Positions 18,286-27,266 of a stretch of 32,190 nt of DNA are shown piece by piece (the first letter of the stretch is position 1; every line of letters starts with the position of its first letter). Origin of the DNA: Pseudomonadota bacterium. Lineage in GTDB: Bacteria > Pseudomonadota > Alphaproteobacteria > Rhizobiales > Hyphomicrobiaceae. The notes under the pieces are model-generated. The model saw only the letters and a program-made list of their open reading frames with translations, did not search any database and was not told the origin of the DNA. The stretch lies in contig QGVC01000006.1 in the NCBI GenBank assembly GCA_003242645.1, forward strand, positions 1 to 32,190, read 5' to 3'. Both the position numbers and the translations under genes were made by a program.

Positions 18286-19293
18286 ATGACGGATAACGAC
18301 CAGATCAGGGATGAGGACACCCTCATTCAGAGCTACTTCGCCCCGCTCGCGGCCGGGTTCCCGGGCGCCTTCGGCCTTGAGGAGGACTGCGCTGCGCTGA
18401 CCCCGGAGCCTGGCCACGATTTGGTCCTGAAGACCGATGCCATTGCCGAGGGAATTCATTTTCGTCCAGAGGACGCACCTGAGGACGTCGCCTGGAAGGC
18501 GTTGGCCGTAAACGTCTCTGACCTGGCAGCAAAGGCCGCACGGCCCGTGGGCTACCTCCTCTCGATTGCGTTCCAGAGTACGCCCGATCGCGCCTGGCTC
18601 GAGCGCTTCAGCGGCGGATTGAAAGCCGCGCAGGAGCGCTTCGGGATCGTGTTGATGGGTGGCGATACGGACCGGCGGCCGAACGCACCCTTGTCCGTGA
18701 CCATCACGGCCATAGGTAGCGTGCCGGCCGGGCGCATGGTCCGGCGCGGCACGGCACGGCCCGGTGATTTGGTCTACGTCTCCGGTACGCTGGGCGACTC
18801 CGCCATCGGCCTGAAGCTCCACAGTCAGAGCGAAAATGCACTCCAGCTCGCCGCGGCTGACAGGATCTACCTGAAGCAACGCTATCTTCGTCCCATGCCG
18901 CGGCTGCAGTTGCGGGACGCCCTGCTCTGCCATGCCCGTGCAGCGATGGACATCTCCGATGGGCTGGTGAAGGACTTGGGAAGGCTTTGTCGGGCGTCCC
19001 GGGTTGCAGCGACCGTTCGTGCAGACGCGGTTCCCATCTCGGAACCCGCGCGGCGCGCGATAGCCCTTCAACCCGAACTGAGTGAGCTGCCCCTAACCGG
19101 TGGCGACGACTACGAGATCCTGGCCACCGTTGCCCCTGAGGACGTCGAGGCATTCGACGCTCTAGCGCGGGCGGCTGGCATACAAGTGACCCAGATCGGT
19201 TCGGTGCACGAGGGAACTGGCGCGCTCGTGCTGGGCGCCGATGGCCAGCCGCTCAACCTCCAGCGCCGCGGCTACGACCACTTCAGAGCGTAG
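18286..19293 (+). CDS. thiL: Thiamine-monophosphate kinase
   Basis: Phosphorylates thiamine monophosphate to the active cofactor thiamine pyrophosphate, using ATP. The 335-residue protein belongs to the PurM/ThiL fold. It shows the opening DTLIQSYFAPLA, the metal- and substrate-binding LVLKTDAIAEGIHF, AWKALAVNVSDLAAKAARP, the GGDTDRR loop, AAMDISDGLVKDL and the PLTGGDDYEILATV motif. ATG 18286 was chosen because the conserved start follows closely. An in-frame start at 18220 would add a 22-residue extension unlike the family. It is 93 bases after nusB and ends the riboflavin-linked block. Confidence 0.95.
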   Translation: MTDNDQIRDEDTLIQSYFAPLAAGFPGAFGLEEDCAALTPEPGHDLVLKTDAIAEGIHFRPEDAPEDVAWKALAVNVSDLAAKAARPVGYLLSIAFQSTPDRAWLERFSGGLKAAQERFGIVLMGGDTDRRPNAPLSVTITAIGSVPAGRMVRRGTARPGDLVYVSGTLGDSAIGLKLHSQSENALQLAAADRIYLKQRYLRPMPRLQLRDALLCHARAAMDISDGLVKDLGRLCRASRVAATVRADAVPISEPARRAIALQPELSELPLTGGDDYEILATVAPEDVEAFDALARAAGIQVTQIGSVHEGTGALVLGADGQPLNLQRRGYDHFRA

Positions 19294-19515
19294 CCGATTC
19301 GCAACAGGTCCACCTGATGGCGGCACCGCGCCGCACCGAAGCACCCCGAGTCCGCCTAAAGACGTCTTGTGATGATGTTGCAACGGAAGAGCAGTTTTGG
19401 CATGGTCCGCGCGCGCGAATCTCGCACCGCACTTCATTGAGGCCATTCTCGGCGACGGTGGAACCGCCGCGTCGGTGTTGCCGCGAACAGGCTACGGCAC
19501 GAAGGAAACTATCAG

Positions 19516-21687
19516 ATGACCTTAGCGCTTTGGGTGATCATCGCCGCAGGGCTGATCTCTATCGTCTACGCCGTTTACACCATCCAGTCGGTCATGAAGG
19601 CCGACCCCGGCAATCAGAAGATGCAGGAGATCGCCGGCGCAATCCGTGAAGGAGCAAGCGCCTACCTCAATCGGCAATACACCACCATTGCCATCGTGGG
19701 CGCGATCATTTTCGTTCTCGCACTCATCCTGCTCGGTGTCTGGACCGCGATTGGCTTTGCGATCGGCGCGATCCTGTCGGGCGCAGCCGGTTACATCGGC
19801 ATGAACGTCTCGGTGCGCGCCAACGTCCGCACCGCGCAAGCCGCAACCGTCTCGCTTGCCAGCGGCCTCGACATCGCTTTCAAGGCTGGCGCGGTGACCG
19901 GCATGTTGGTCGCCGGTCTCGCTCTACTCGGCGTCGCGGTCTACTACACGTTCCTCGTGCTCGGGCTCGGCTACAACACCGCCGACCGCACGGTGGTGGA
20001 CTCGCTCGTTGCCCTGGGCTTCGGCGCCTCGCTGATCTCGATCTTCGCCCGTCTCGGCGGCGGCATCTTCACGAAGGGTGCGGACGTCGGCGGCGACCTC
20101 GTCGGTAAGGTCGAGGCTGGCATTCCGGAGGACGACCCGCGCAACCCCGCCACCATCGCGGACAACGTTGGCGACAACGTCGGCGACTGCGCCGGCATGG
20201 CGGCCGACCTGTTCGAGACGTACGCCGTGACGGTGGTTGCCACCATGGTGCTGGCGGCCATCTTCTTCCTCGGCCAGCCGAACCTCGAGCCGCTGATGGT
20301 CTACCCGCTAGCCGTTGGCGCAGCCTGCCTTATCACCTCGATCATCGGCACGTTCTTCGTGAAGCTGGGCGCCAACAACTCGATCATGGGGGCGCTCTAC
20401 CGGGGCTTCATTGCGTCGGCCGTTCTGTCCGTCGTGGGTCTGTTCATCGCGACCCAGCTATTGCTTGGCAGCTGGGGTGAGGTCGGCACCGCGTCTGGCG
20501 TATCCATCACGGGCACGGATCTCTTCATCTGTGGCATCATCGGCCTGTTGGTGACCGGAGCGATCGTCTGGATCACGGAGTACTACACCGGTGTTGGCCA
20601 CCGCCCCGTGCGCTCGATCGCGCAAGCGTCCATCACTGGCCATGGCACCAACGTGATCCAGGGCTTGGCCGTCTCTCTGGAGGCGACGGCGCTGCCGACG
20701 CTCGTCATCGTCGCTGGCATCGTCATCACGTATAACCTCGCGGGCCTGTTCGGCACCGCCATTGCGACCACGACGATGCTTGGGCTCGCGGGCATGGTCG
20801 TTGCGCTCGACGCCTTCGGTCCGGTTACGGACAACGCGGGCGGCATTGCCGAGATGTCGGGCCTGCCGAAGGAGGTGCGCCGCTCTACGGACGCGCTGGA
20901 CGCAGTCGGCAACACGACCAAGGCCGTCACGAAGGGCTATGCCATCGGCTCCGCTGGTCTCGGCGCCCTGGTGCTGTTCGCCGCCTACAGCTACGACCTG
21001 CAGCATTTCATCTCGGAAGCAAACCGCGTGGGCACAGAGGCTTACCAGTACTTCCGCGGCGTGCAGCCCGACTTCCAGCTCTCCAACCCCTACGTAGTGG
21101 TGGGCCTTCTGGTCGGCGGCCTGATCCCCTTCCTTTTCGGCGGCATCGCCATGACGGCGGTCGGGCGGGCTGGCAGCGCCATCGTGCTGGAGGTGCGCCG
21201 GCAGTTCCGCGAAAAGCCCGGCATCATGAAGGGTACGGAGCGGCCTGACTATGCGACGGCGGTCGACCTCCTGACCCGGGCTGCGATCAAGGAGATGGTC
21301 GTCCCGTCGCTCCTGCCGGTGCTGTCGCCGATCGTTCTTTACCTGGTGATCTACCTCGTCGCCGGCGGTGGTGCAGAGGGCAAGAGCGCGGCTTTCTCCG
21401 CGGTCGGTGCCATGCTGCTCGGCGTCATCGTCACCGGTCTGTTCGTCGCCATCTCGATGACTTCCGGCGGCGGCGCGTGGGACAACGCCAAAAAGTCGTT
21501 CGAGGACGGCTTCGTCGATAAGGATGGCGTGAAGCACGTGAAGGGCTCCGAAGCGCACAAGGCTTCGGTCACGGGTGATACGGTCGGCGATCCCTACAAG
21601 GATACCGCTGGCCCGGCGGTGAACCCGCTCATCAAGATCACCAACATCGTGGCGCTGCTGCTGCTCGCCGTGCTGGCGCAGTTCTGA
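19516..21687 (+). CDS. hppA: Membrane-bound H+-translocating pyrophosphatase, K+-independent type
   Basis: Couples hydrolysis of pyrophosphate to proton pumping across a membrane, conserving energy when ATP is scarce. The 723-residue protein is very hydrophobic, with about 16 membrane helices. The pyrophosphate-binding loops are intact: [20 protein letters not shown] (about residue 190) with [32 protein letters not shown] in the middle, and [20 protein letters not shown] near the C-terminus. The subtype signature reads [10 protein letters not shown] with K469 and T472, which marks K+-independent enzymes; K+-dependent ones have Ala and Gly there. AAGGAA precedes ATG 19516. The 222-base gap before it holds no gene that I can see. 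Confidence 0.97.
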   Translation: MTLALWVIIAAGLISIVYAVYTIQSVMKADPGNQKMQEIAGAIREGASAYLNRQYTTIAIVGAIIFVLALILLGVWTAIGFAIGAILSGAAGYIGMNVSVRANVRTAQAATVSLASGLDIAFKAGAVTGMLVAGLALLGVAVYYTFLVLGLGYNTADRTVVDSLVALGFGASLISIFARLGGGIFTKGADVGGDLVGKVEAGIPEDDPRNPATIADNVGDNVGDCAGMAADLFETYAVTVVATMVLAAIFFLGQPNLEPLMVYPLAVGAACLITSIIGTFFVKLGANNSIMGALYRGFIASAVLSVVGLFIATQLLLGSWGEVGTASGVSITGTDLFICGIIGLLVTGAIVWITEYYTGVGHRPVRSIAQASITGHGTNVIQGLAVSLEATALPTLVIVAGIVITYNLAGLFGTAIATTTMLGLAGMVVALDAFGPVTDNAGGIAEMSGLPKEVRRSTDALDAVGNTTKAVTKGYAIGSAGLGALVLFAAYSYDLQHFISEANRVGTEAYQYFRGVQPDFQLSNPYVVVGLLVGGLIPFLFGGIAMTAVGRAGSAIVLEVRRQFREKPGIMKGTERPDYATAVDLLTRAAIKEMVVPSLLPVLSPIVLYLVIYLVAGGGAEGKSAAFSAVGAMLLGVIVTGLFVAISMTSGGGAWDNAKKSFEDGFVDKDGVKHVKGSEAHKASVTGDTVGDPYKDTAGPAVNPLIKITNIVALLLLAVLAQF

Positions 21688-21712
21688 AGCTGCAGCGTTG
21701 AGACACGATGCC

Positions 21713-21744
21713 AGAAGGCCCCGTTCGCGGGGCCTTCTCTTTTC
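21713..21744 (+). terminator. Rho-independent terminator of hppA
   Basis: Perfect 10-bp stem AGAAGGCCCC / GGGGCCTTCT with a 6-nt loop (GTTCGC), followed by CTTTTC. It begins 25 bases after the hppA stop and separates hppA from the methyltransferase genes. Confidence 0.9.
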
Positions 21745-21836
21745 TGGCCTCGCCACATCAACTTGCGCGGACATTGACATCGGGCCGAGCTTCCGTGATG
21801 AGGGCGCATGCTCCTCCAGCGACCGCAGCTTCGCGA

Positions 21837-22778
21837 ATGAACCGGGGATCGACATCCCGGACACTCAGGTCCGCGAACAGCCTGGCCTCCGCGCGGCCGG
21901 CCACCCTTTCGCTCGTCACGACTCACGGATTTCCCGATTACGCCCTTCTCGACTCCGGTGGCGGACGCAAGCTCGAGCGGTTCGGCACCCTGACCGTCGA
22001 TCGGCCAGAGCCTCAGGCGATGTGGCAGCCGCGATTACCGGCCAAATGGTCCACGGCTCATGCCGTGTTCTCCGGCGGCGAGGATGAGGAAAAGGGCCGT
22101 TGGCGGATCGACAAGCCAGTGCCGGAGTCCTGGCCGGTGAAGGTCGCTGGGGTCACCATGCTGTGCCGGCTGAGCGCGTTCCGGCATCTAGGCCTCTTCC
22201 CAGAGCAGCTCCCGCATTGGGAATGGATGCTCGAGTGCCTGCGCCGCGTCACAGGCGGGCGCCCGCGGGGGCGCCCTCTCTTCCCCTTCACCCGGGCCGC
22301 CTCGCTCCTTGCGGCGAAGGCAGGCGCCGAGGGCGTGCGCGGCGACGCATCGAAGAAGGCAAACGCCTGGGCCCGCGAGAACCAAGCAGCCTCCCGCCTG
22401 AGTGACGCGCCGATCCGCTGGATTCTCGACGATGCGCGCAAATTCGCAGCGCGCGAGGTTCGGCGGGGCCGGACCTATCACATGATCCTGGTCGATCCGC
22501 CAAAGTTTGGCCGGGGGCCCGCCAACGAGGTGTGGGAGCTGTTCGAGCACCTGCCGGGTCTAATGCAGGACTGTGCACGGCTGCTTGATCCTGTTTGCGC
22601 GCATCTCTGCCTGACCGCATACGCCATTCGCGCTTCGGCGCTCTCCATCGACGGGCTCGTGCGGGAGGTTCTTGCAGGGCGCGGCGGCCAGATCGAGAGC
22701 GGAGAGCTAGCCATCATCGAGCAATCGGGCGGCCGGGCGCTCGGCACCTCGCTTTTCACCCGGTGGTCCTCCCCATGA
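21837..22778 (+). CDS. Class I SAM-dependent methyltransferase, RlmI-like, with aberrant SAM motif I
   Basis: 313 residues from ATG 21837. It resembles a group of RlmI-like proteins that I recall from alphaproteobacteria, starting near YALLDSGGGRKLERFG and running through RPEPQAMWQPRLP to a Rossmann domain that probably methylates RNA. DASKKANAWARENQ and the catalytic-type DPPKFGRGP are intact. The expected motif I, roughly N-L-F-A-(F/Y)-T-G-x-A-S, reads PLFPFTRAAS: the SAM-contacting glycine is R153. The following EVxHVDAS is EGVRGDAS. This may be real decay or sequencing error, because a strong GC hairpin lies at 22257-22276. Starts at 21798 or 21708 are possible, but 21708 would overlap the hppA terminator. 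Its stop overlaps the next gene. Confidence 0.75.
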   Translation: MNRGSTSRTLRSANSLASARPATLSLVTTHGFPDYALLDSGGGRKLERFGTLTVDRPEPQAMWQPRLPAKWSTAHAVFSGGEDEEKGRWRIDKPVPESWPVKVAGVTMLCRLSAFRHLGLFPEQLPHWEWMLECLRRVTGGRPRGRPLFPFTRAASLLAAKAGAEGVRGDASKKANAWARENQAASRLSDAPIRWILDDARKFAAREVRRGRTYHMILVDPPKFGRGPANEVWELFEHLPGLMQDCARLLDPVCAHLCLTAYAIRASALSIDGLVREVLAGRGGQIESGELAIIEQSGGRALGTSLFTRWSSP

Positions 22779-23611
22779 TGCGCCCAGATCAGAACCGGCG
22801 CCCTTTGCATCGGGTCATCACGAGCCTGCAGAACCCGACCATCAAAGCCGTGCGCGCGCTCGAGATGCGGAAGGTGCGCCGCGAGACCGGGTTGTTCGTG
22901 GCCGAGGGAGCGTCCGTCCTCGTCACGGCGCGTGACCATGGCTGGCGGCCGAAAACGCTGCTCTACCAGCCCGAGGCAGCGGCGGGCGAAGTTCATCGGC
23001 AGCTCGTGGAATGGGCGCGGCGCTCCGGTGCGGAAATTCTCGAAGTGAGCGAGGCGGTGCTTGCCAAGGTCGCCTCGAAGGAGAACCCGCAGAGCATGCT
23101 CGCGGTGTTTCAGCAGGCTTGGCACAAGCTGCCCGAACCCGCCGAAATCGGGCCCGACACGGTCTGGGTCGCTCTGGAAGAAATCCGCGATCCTGGCAAC
23201 CTGGGCACCATTATTCGAACCGCTGATGCGGTGGGTGCCGGAGGACTCATCCTGGTCGGGGCTTCCTGCGACCCATACTCGCGCGAGGCGGTACGCGCGA
23301 GCATGGGCTCCATCTTCGCCGTGCCGCTGGTGCGGACCGATCGCGGAGGCTTCCTCGCGTGGCGTCACTCATGGCCTGGTGAAGTGGTGGGAACGCATTT
23401 GGCGGCCACGGAGGATTTCCGCGCTGTCTCCTATCGGGGTCCAACGCTCTTGGTCATGGGCAGCGAAGGCCCCGGCCTTTCAGAGGCTCTGACGAAAGCC
23501 TGCGACCGGCTCGTCAAGATCCCAATGGCTGGCAAGTTGGACAGCCTCAACCTGGCCGTCGCGACAGCGCTTGCGCTGTATCAGATCCGCGGGCCCTACC
23601 TGAAGCTTTGA
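22775..23611 (+). CDS. SpoU/TrmH-family RNA 2'-O-methyltransferase
   Basis: SPOUT-fold enzyme expected to methylate a ribose 2'-OH in rRNA or tRNA. 278 residues from ATG 22775, which overlaps the preceding stop. An N-terminal substrate-binding domain (FVAEGASVLVTARDHGW) is followed by the three SpoU motifs: EIRDPGNLGTIIRTADAVGAG (motif 1 with its arginine), LVMGSEGPGLS (motif 2) and IPMAGKLDSLNLAVATALALY (motif 3). These form the knotted SAM site. The target nucleotide cannot be told; relatives include RlmB, TsnR and other 23S methylases. The frame extends upstream to 22595, but that part runs inside the neighbouring methyltransferase gene. Confidence 0.92.
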   Translation: MMRPDQNRRPLHRVITSLQNPTIKAVRALEMRKVRRETGLFVAEGASVLVTARDHGWRPKTLLYQPEAAAGEVHRQLVEWARRSGAEILEVSEAVLAKVASKENPQSMLAVFQQAWHKLPEPAEIGPDTVWVALEEIRDPGNLGTIIRTADAVGAGGLILVGASCDPYSREAVRASMGSIFAVPLVRTDRGGFLAWRHSWPGEVVGTHLAATEDFRAVSYRGPTLLVMGSEGPGLSEALTKACDRLVKIPMAGKLDSLNLAVATALALYQIRGPYLKL

Positions 23612-23642
23612 GCGTTGGCCGTCTTCTACTCTTCGCTCTCAT

Positions 23643-24581
23643 ATGCGCATCGAATACCACCGCACGCTCATCGCCGATCGCGTCCGGAACGACGCCTTCA
23701 AGGCTGCGCTCTCGCGGGTCATCCGCAAGGGCGAGACGGTCGTTGCCGACATTGGAGCCGGCACGGGGCTGCTGGGGCTGATGGCAGCGCGGCTCGGCGC
23801 GCGTGAGGTTTACCTGTACGAGATGGCCGAGGTGGCCGCGGTCGCCCAAGAAATCCTTAAGAAGAACCGCGCCCGCAATTGCCACCTCATGCCCTGCCAC
23901 TCGACCGAGATGCAGGATCCGCCGCGCGTTGACGTCGTCGTATCGGAAACGCTCGGCAATTATCCCTTCGAGGAGAACATCATCGAGACGATGAACGATG
24001 CCGTCCGGCGCCACCTCAAGCGGGGAGGGATCGTCATCCCCGGCCGGCTGACACAATACGTGGCACCCGTCGTCACGGATCGCATTCACACGGAGCTGAC
24101 CGCCTGGGAGCGTGTGGGCAACGGCATCGATCTCTCGCCTGCGCAGGTGATGAGCCTCAACAACATCTACGTCCGCACCCTGCTTCCGAGCGAGCTGCTG
24201 GACGAGGGTCGTTCCGCCAAGGCGTGGGATGAGATCGATTTCTCGGTGGCTAACCGGACGACCAGAAAGGGCGAGGCCCGGTGGACGCCCGCAGGCAACA
24301 CCATGATCTACGGCTTTGCGACGTGGTGGGTGGCCGAGCTTGTGCCAGGCGTCAACCTTTCGACCGCACCCGACGCTCCCCGCACCCATTGGGAGCAGCT
24401 TTACTTCCCGATGCTGCGGCCGATCAAAGTCCGTGGTGGCGAGACGATCGCAATAGCGCTTCGCTCCCGGTCTACAATGCGGAGCGGGACGGACATCGCC
24501 TGGACCGTCACGCGCGCGGACCGTTCAGGCAAGGTGCTGGATCGGCAGGCGATGGACTTGTCGAAAGGCTACTTGCCCTGA
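23643..24581 (+). CDS. Protein arginine methyltransferase (PRMT)-like protein
   Basis: 312-residue class I methyltransferase with the layout of eukaryotic PRMTs. Motif I is VADIGAGTG (residues 34-42), with E60 at the end of strand 2 to bind the SAM ribose. The double-E loop is [12 protein letters not shown]102 and E111 are 9 residues apart, as are the two catalytic glutamates of PRMT1 (SEWMGYCLFYE). The THW loop is exact at 248-250, followed by EQLYFPM, and a beta-barrel-like C-terminal region surrounds it. The protein starts at the DRVRNDAF segment and lacks the preceding YFxxY helix that closes the SAM pocket in PRMTs. It follows the SpoU gene by 31 bases and overlaps rpe by 13 bases. Function is inferred; many annotations would say only methyltransferase. 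Confidence 0.8.
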   Translation: MRIEYHRTLIADRVRNDAFKAALSRVIRKGETVVADIGAGTGLLGLMAARLGAREVYLYEMAEVAAVAQEILKKNRARNCHLMPCHSTEMQDPPRVDVVVSETLGNYPFEENIIETMNDAVRRHLKRGGIVIPGRLTQYVAPVVTDRIHTELTAWERVGNGIDLSPAQVMSLNNIYVRTLLPSELLDEGRSAKAWDEIDFSVANRTTRKGEARWTPAGNTMIYGFATWWVAELVPGVNLSTAPDAPRTHWEQLYFPMLRPIKVRGGETIAIALRSRSTMRSGTDIAWTVTRADRSGKVLDRQAMDLSKGYLP

Positions 24582-25249
24582 GCAGCTTCGGCAGCCGCGC
24601 GTGCTGCCGACCGGATGGCGGAAATATTGTCCGCGTAACGCCCATTAGAGAAAACTGCGCTGCCGGCGACGAGCACGTTTGCGCCCGCGGCGGCAACATC
24701 GGCGGCTGTTTCGGGATTTATGCCACCATCGACCTCCAGGTGGATCGGCCGGTCGCCGATCATACGGCGGATGCTCCTGATCTTCTCCACCATCGCCGGA
24801 ATGAACGCCTGCCCCCCGAAGCCAGGATTGACCGTCATGGCGAGCACGAGGTCAACCTTGTCGAGGACATGAACGATCGCGCTTTCGTGCGTCGAGGGCG
24901 TCAGCGAAACGCCTGCCTTCTTGCCAAGGCTCTTGATGAGTTGCAGCGACCTGTCGAGATGCGGCCCCGCTTCGGCGTGAACGGTGATGATGTCGGCACC
25001 GGCTTTGGCGAAAGCTTCGATGAACGGGTCACACGGCGCGATCATCAGGTGCACATCGAATACCTTCTGCGAGTGCGGCCGGAGGGCAGCCACGACGGCG
25101 GGCCCGATCGTGATGTTCGGCACGAAGTGGCCGTCCATCACATCGACGTGCACCCAGTCGCCACCGGCTTCGTCAACCGCGCGAACCTCCTCGCCGAGCC
25201 TGGCGAAGTCAGCCGAAAGAATGGAAGGGGCGATGAGGATTTCGCGCAT
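24569..25249 (-). CDS. rpe: Ribulose-phosphate 3-epimerase
   Basis: Interconverts ribulose 5-phosphate and xylulose 5-phosphate (pentose phosphate pathway, and the Calvin cycle if present). The 226-residue TIM-barrel protein has [17 protein letters not shown], the metal-binding [29 protein letters not shown] and [15 protein letters not shown] 25249 fits the family N-terminus; the extra 29 codons upstream in the frame look non-coding. There is no clear ribosome binding site. It is 111 bases downstream of rimK on the same strand, and its 3' end overlaps the convergent PRMT-like gene. Confidence 0.96.
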   Translation of the reverse strand: MREILIAPSILSADFARLGEEVRAVDEAGGDWVHVDVMDGHFVPNITIGPAVVAALRPHSQKVFDVHLMIAPCDPFIEAFAKAGADIITVHAEAGPHLDRSLQLIKSLGKKAGVSLTPSTHESAIVHVLDKVDLVLAMTVNPGFGGQAFIPAMVEKIRSIRRMIGDRPIHLEVDGGINPETAADVAAAGANVLVAGSAVFSNGRYADNISAIRSAARAAAEAAQGK

Positions 25250-25360
25250 TCGATATGTCCGAAGAAGTTCTGCCGCGGACTTGTTCGCGGCTGTTTCGAG
25301 TTCAAAACCAGCAACTCCACCCGAAGCCGATAGCATTCTGGCCGGCCAGTGGGAAGGCGC

Positions 25361-26266
25361 TCAGCCGTTCCCGCGGGTGCGCGTCTGGTTAGGACGTGCG
25401 TTCTGCTCCAAGAACTCGATGATGCGGCTTGCAACATCGACACCGGTTGCTTTCTCGATGCCGCGCAATCCCGGCGAAGAATTGACCTCGATGACCATCG
25501 GCCCGCGCTCCGAGCGCAGCATGTCGACGCCGCAGACATTGAGGCCCATGATCTCCGCGGCCCGTATGGCCGTCGTTCGCTCCTCCTCGGTGAGCTCCAC
25601 CGCCACAGCATTCCCACCGCGATGAAGGTTCGCGCGGAAGTCACCATTGCGGCCGGTGCGCTGCATTGCAGCGACCACGGTGCCGCCCACCACGAAGGCG
25701 CGAATGTCCGAGCCGTGGGCCTCCTTGATGTACTCCTGCACCATGATGTCGATGTTGGCCGCGCTGAACGCTTCGACAATTGACCGCGCTGACGTGTCCG
25801 TCTCGGCCAGGATGACGCCGATCCCCTGCGTGCCCTCCAGCAGCTTGATGATGACCGGGGCGCCGCCGACTTCCTTTATGACGTCCTCGGCATTCCTGGG
25901 CCGATGCGCGAAGGCGGTTACGGGGAGACCGATCCCTTCCCGCGCAAGGAGTTGTAGAGCCCGCAGTTTGTCCCGCGCGCGGCCGATGGCGACGCTCTCG
26001 TTCAGCGGATACACCCCCTGCATTTCGAACTGGCGGAGAACGGCCAACCCGTAGTGCGTCACGGAGGCGCCGATGCGCGGGATCACCGCATCGTAGAGCG
26101 GTAACTGGCGCCCGCCATACCGCAACGTGGGCCGGCTCGACGTGATGTTCATATGGACGTGGAGCGTATTGATCACGTCGATCTCGTGCCCGCGCTCCTG
26201 TGCAGCCGAGACCAGCCGCTTGTGCGAATAAAGGTTCGGATTGCGCGCCAGCATTACGAAGCGCAT
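25361..26266 (-). CDS. rimK: RimK-family ATP-grasp ligase (ribosomal protein S6 glutamate ligase type)
   Basis: Adds glutamate residues to the C-terminus of ribosomal protein S6 in E. coli; related ligases act on other peptides or cofactors. 301 residues, the same size as E. coli RimK, starting [18 protein letters not shown]. The ATP-grasp fold shows [18 protein letters not shown], the hinge [20 protein letters not shown], and the metal-binding end [21 protein letters not shown] 26266 has a strong GGGAGG ribosome binding site; the 76 codons upstream in the frame are not coding. It is divergent from osmC, with a 7-bp inverted pair (GTTGTCC at 26321, GGACAAC at 26366) in the 110-base gap. Confidence 0.93.
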   Translation of the reverse strand: MRFVMLARNPNLYSHKRLVSAAQERGHEIDVINTLHVHMNITSSRPTLRYGGRQLPLYDAVIPRIGASVTHYGLAVLRQFEMQGVYPLNESVAIGRARDKLRALQLLAREGIGLPVTAFAHRPRNAEDVIKEVGGAPVIIKLLEGTQGIGVILAETDTSARSIVEAFSAANIDIMVQEYIKEAHGSDIRAFVVGGTVVAAMQRTGRNGDFRANLHRGGNAVAVELTEEERTTAIRAAEIMGLNVCGVDMLRSERGPMVIEVNSSPGLRGIEKATGVDVASRIIEFLEQNARPNQTRTRGNG

Positions 26267-26376
26267 CGGGCGCCTCCCTGGCGGCTCGAGAAGATCGCGG
26301 ACTGCCAAGCGGAGTGATAGGTTGTCCTCCTTTCGCCGGCATGCGCTGCGGCCGGGGCTCCGAAGGGACAACGAAA

Positions 26377-26874
26377 ATGGCTGGTCGTGAACATCATTAT
26401 CGAGTGATCGTACGCTGGACCGGCAATACAGGGAGCGGCACCGAACATTACCGAAGCTATTCCCGCAGCCATGAAATCGCGTGTCCTGCGGCACCAGACA
26501 AGCCTGTAATTCCAGGCTCCTCCGACCCGGCGTTTCGAGGCGACCCGAACCGATGGAATCCCGAGGAGCTTCTGGTTGCGGCCCTCTCCGCCTGTCACAA
26601 GCTCTGGTACCTGCACCTTTGTGCTGCGGCAGGCGTCGTCGTCGAAAGCTATGTCGACGAGGCAGAGGGTGTCATGATGGAAAGCGACGACGGCTCGGGC
26701 CGGTTCACCTCGGTAACCCTCCGTCCGCACATCTTGATTACCCGCACGCAGGACCTCGAGAAGGCTCACAGCCTCCACCACGAAGCCCACGCCAAGTGCT
26801 TCATCGCGAATTCTGTGAATGTGCCGGTGCGCGTGGAAGCAACGATCAGCGCGGCCGATCAACCGGCTCGCTAA
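26377..26874 (+). CDS. OsmC/Ohr-family protein
   Basis: 165-residue member of the OsmC family of thiol-dependent peroxidases, which reduce organic hydroperoxides in the cytoplasm. The two redox cysteines are C73 in [20 protein letters not shown] and C141 in [18 protein letters not shown], at the expected spacing. The N-terminus ([16 protein letters not shown]) is typical of the OsmC subgroup close to YhfA rather than Ohr. ATG 26377 has GAAGGGA 7 bases upstream. It is divergent from rimK, and its 3' end overlaps a small minus-strand gene by 29 bases. Substrate and inducer are not visible. Confidence 0.92.
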   Translation: MAGREHHYRVIVRWTGNTGSGTEHYRSYSRSHEIACPAAPDKPVIPGSSDPAFRGDPNRWNPEELLVAALSACHKLWYLHLCAAAGVVVESYVDEAEGVMMESDDGSGRFTSVTLRPHILITRTQDLEKAHSLHHEAHAKCFIANSVNVPVRVEATISAADQPAR

Positions 26875-27064
26875 TTGCCGCCGTGTCCTCGGCAGTCTCA
26901 GCCTCGGCCTGAATGCCTGCGTTCATCAGCCAAGCGCTGCCGGAAACGAAAAGAAACAGCAAAAGAATGCCGATGATCGCCCGGACGAGCACCGAGCGCC
27001 CCAAGCTGTCTTGCCGGTTATTGTCGATGGAGTTCGATGCGGACGCAGCAGGTCCTGGCGACAT
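26846..27064 (-). CDS. Small single-pass membrane protein, function unknown
   Basis: 72 residues with one membrane segment (about residues 29-50, AIIGILLLFLFVSGSAWL). A short polar N-terminus (SNSIDNNRQDSLGR) precedes it, and an acidic C-terminal tail follows. GGGGGAG lies 5 bases before ATG 27064, a good ribosome binding site; a GTG three bases earlier is too close to it. The last 29 bases overlap the convergent osmC end. I recognise no family, but the hydrophobic pattern and the strong initiation signal suggest a real gene. Confidence 0.55.
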   Translation of the reverse strand: MSPGPAASASNSIDNNRQDSLGRSVLVRAIIGILLLFLFVSGSAWLMNAGIQAEAETAEDTAAISEPVDRPR

Positions 27065-27215
27065 CACGTCTCCCCCCGATGATACGCGGAGGCTATTGGG
27101 CTCATAGGTTTGGCGCGGTCAAGACGCTCCGTTCCCGGCCAGCTGTTTCCTGGGGGACAGTGATCGAAGCGACACGACCTTCGTTTTCACTGATTGCTAG
27201 ATAAACTCTCGAATA

Positions 27216-27234
27216 TCGCGCCAAGCTGGTGCGA
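27216..27234. terminator. Weak hairpin between the MFS gene and the small membrane protein gene
   Basis: TCGCGCCA / TGGTGCGA forms an 8-bp stem (one G-U pair in either RNA or mismatch by Watson-Crick rules) with a 3-nt loop, 33 bases beyond the MFS stop in its reading direction. The T-tract is poor on the minus strand, so termination is only possible, not clear. Confidence 0.3.
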
Positions 27235-27266
27235 CACTTTTCCCGAACCGGACTGAAGCTGCTGCC

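Noticed and set aside
19400..19420. Sigma-54-like TTTGGCATGG upstream of hppA
   Set aside because: The -24 part is loosely present, but no GC element lies at the correct distance for -12.
20458..21864. 468-codon minus-strand open frame opposite hppA
   Set aside because: It is fully antisense to conserved HppA, rich in His, Arg and Asp as expected for a shadow frame, and crosses the hppA terminator.
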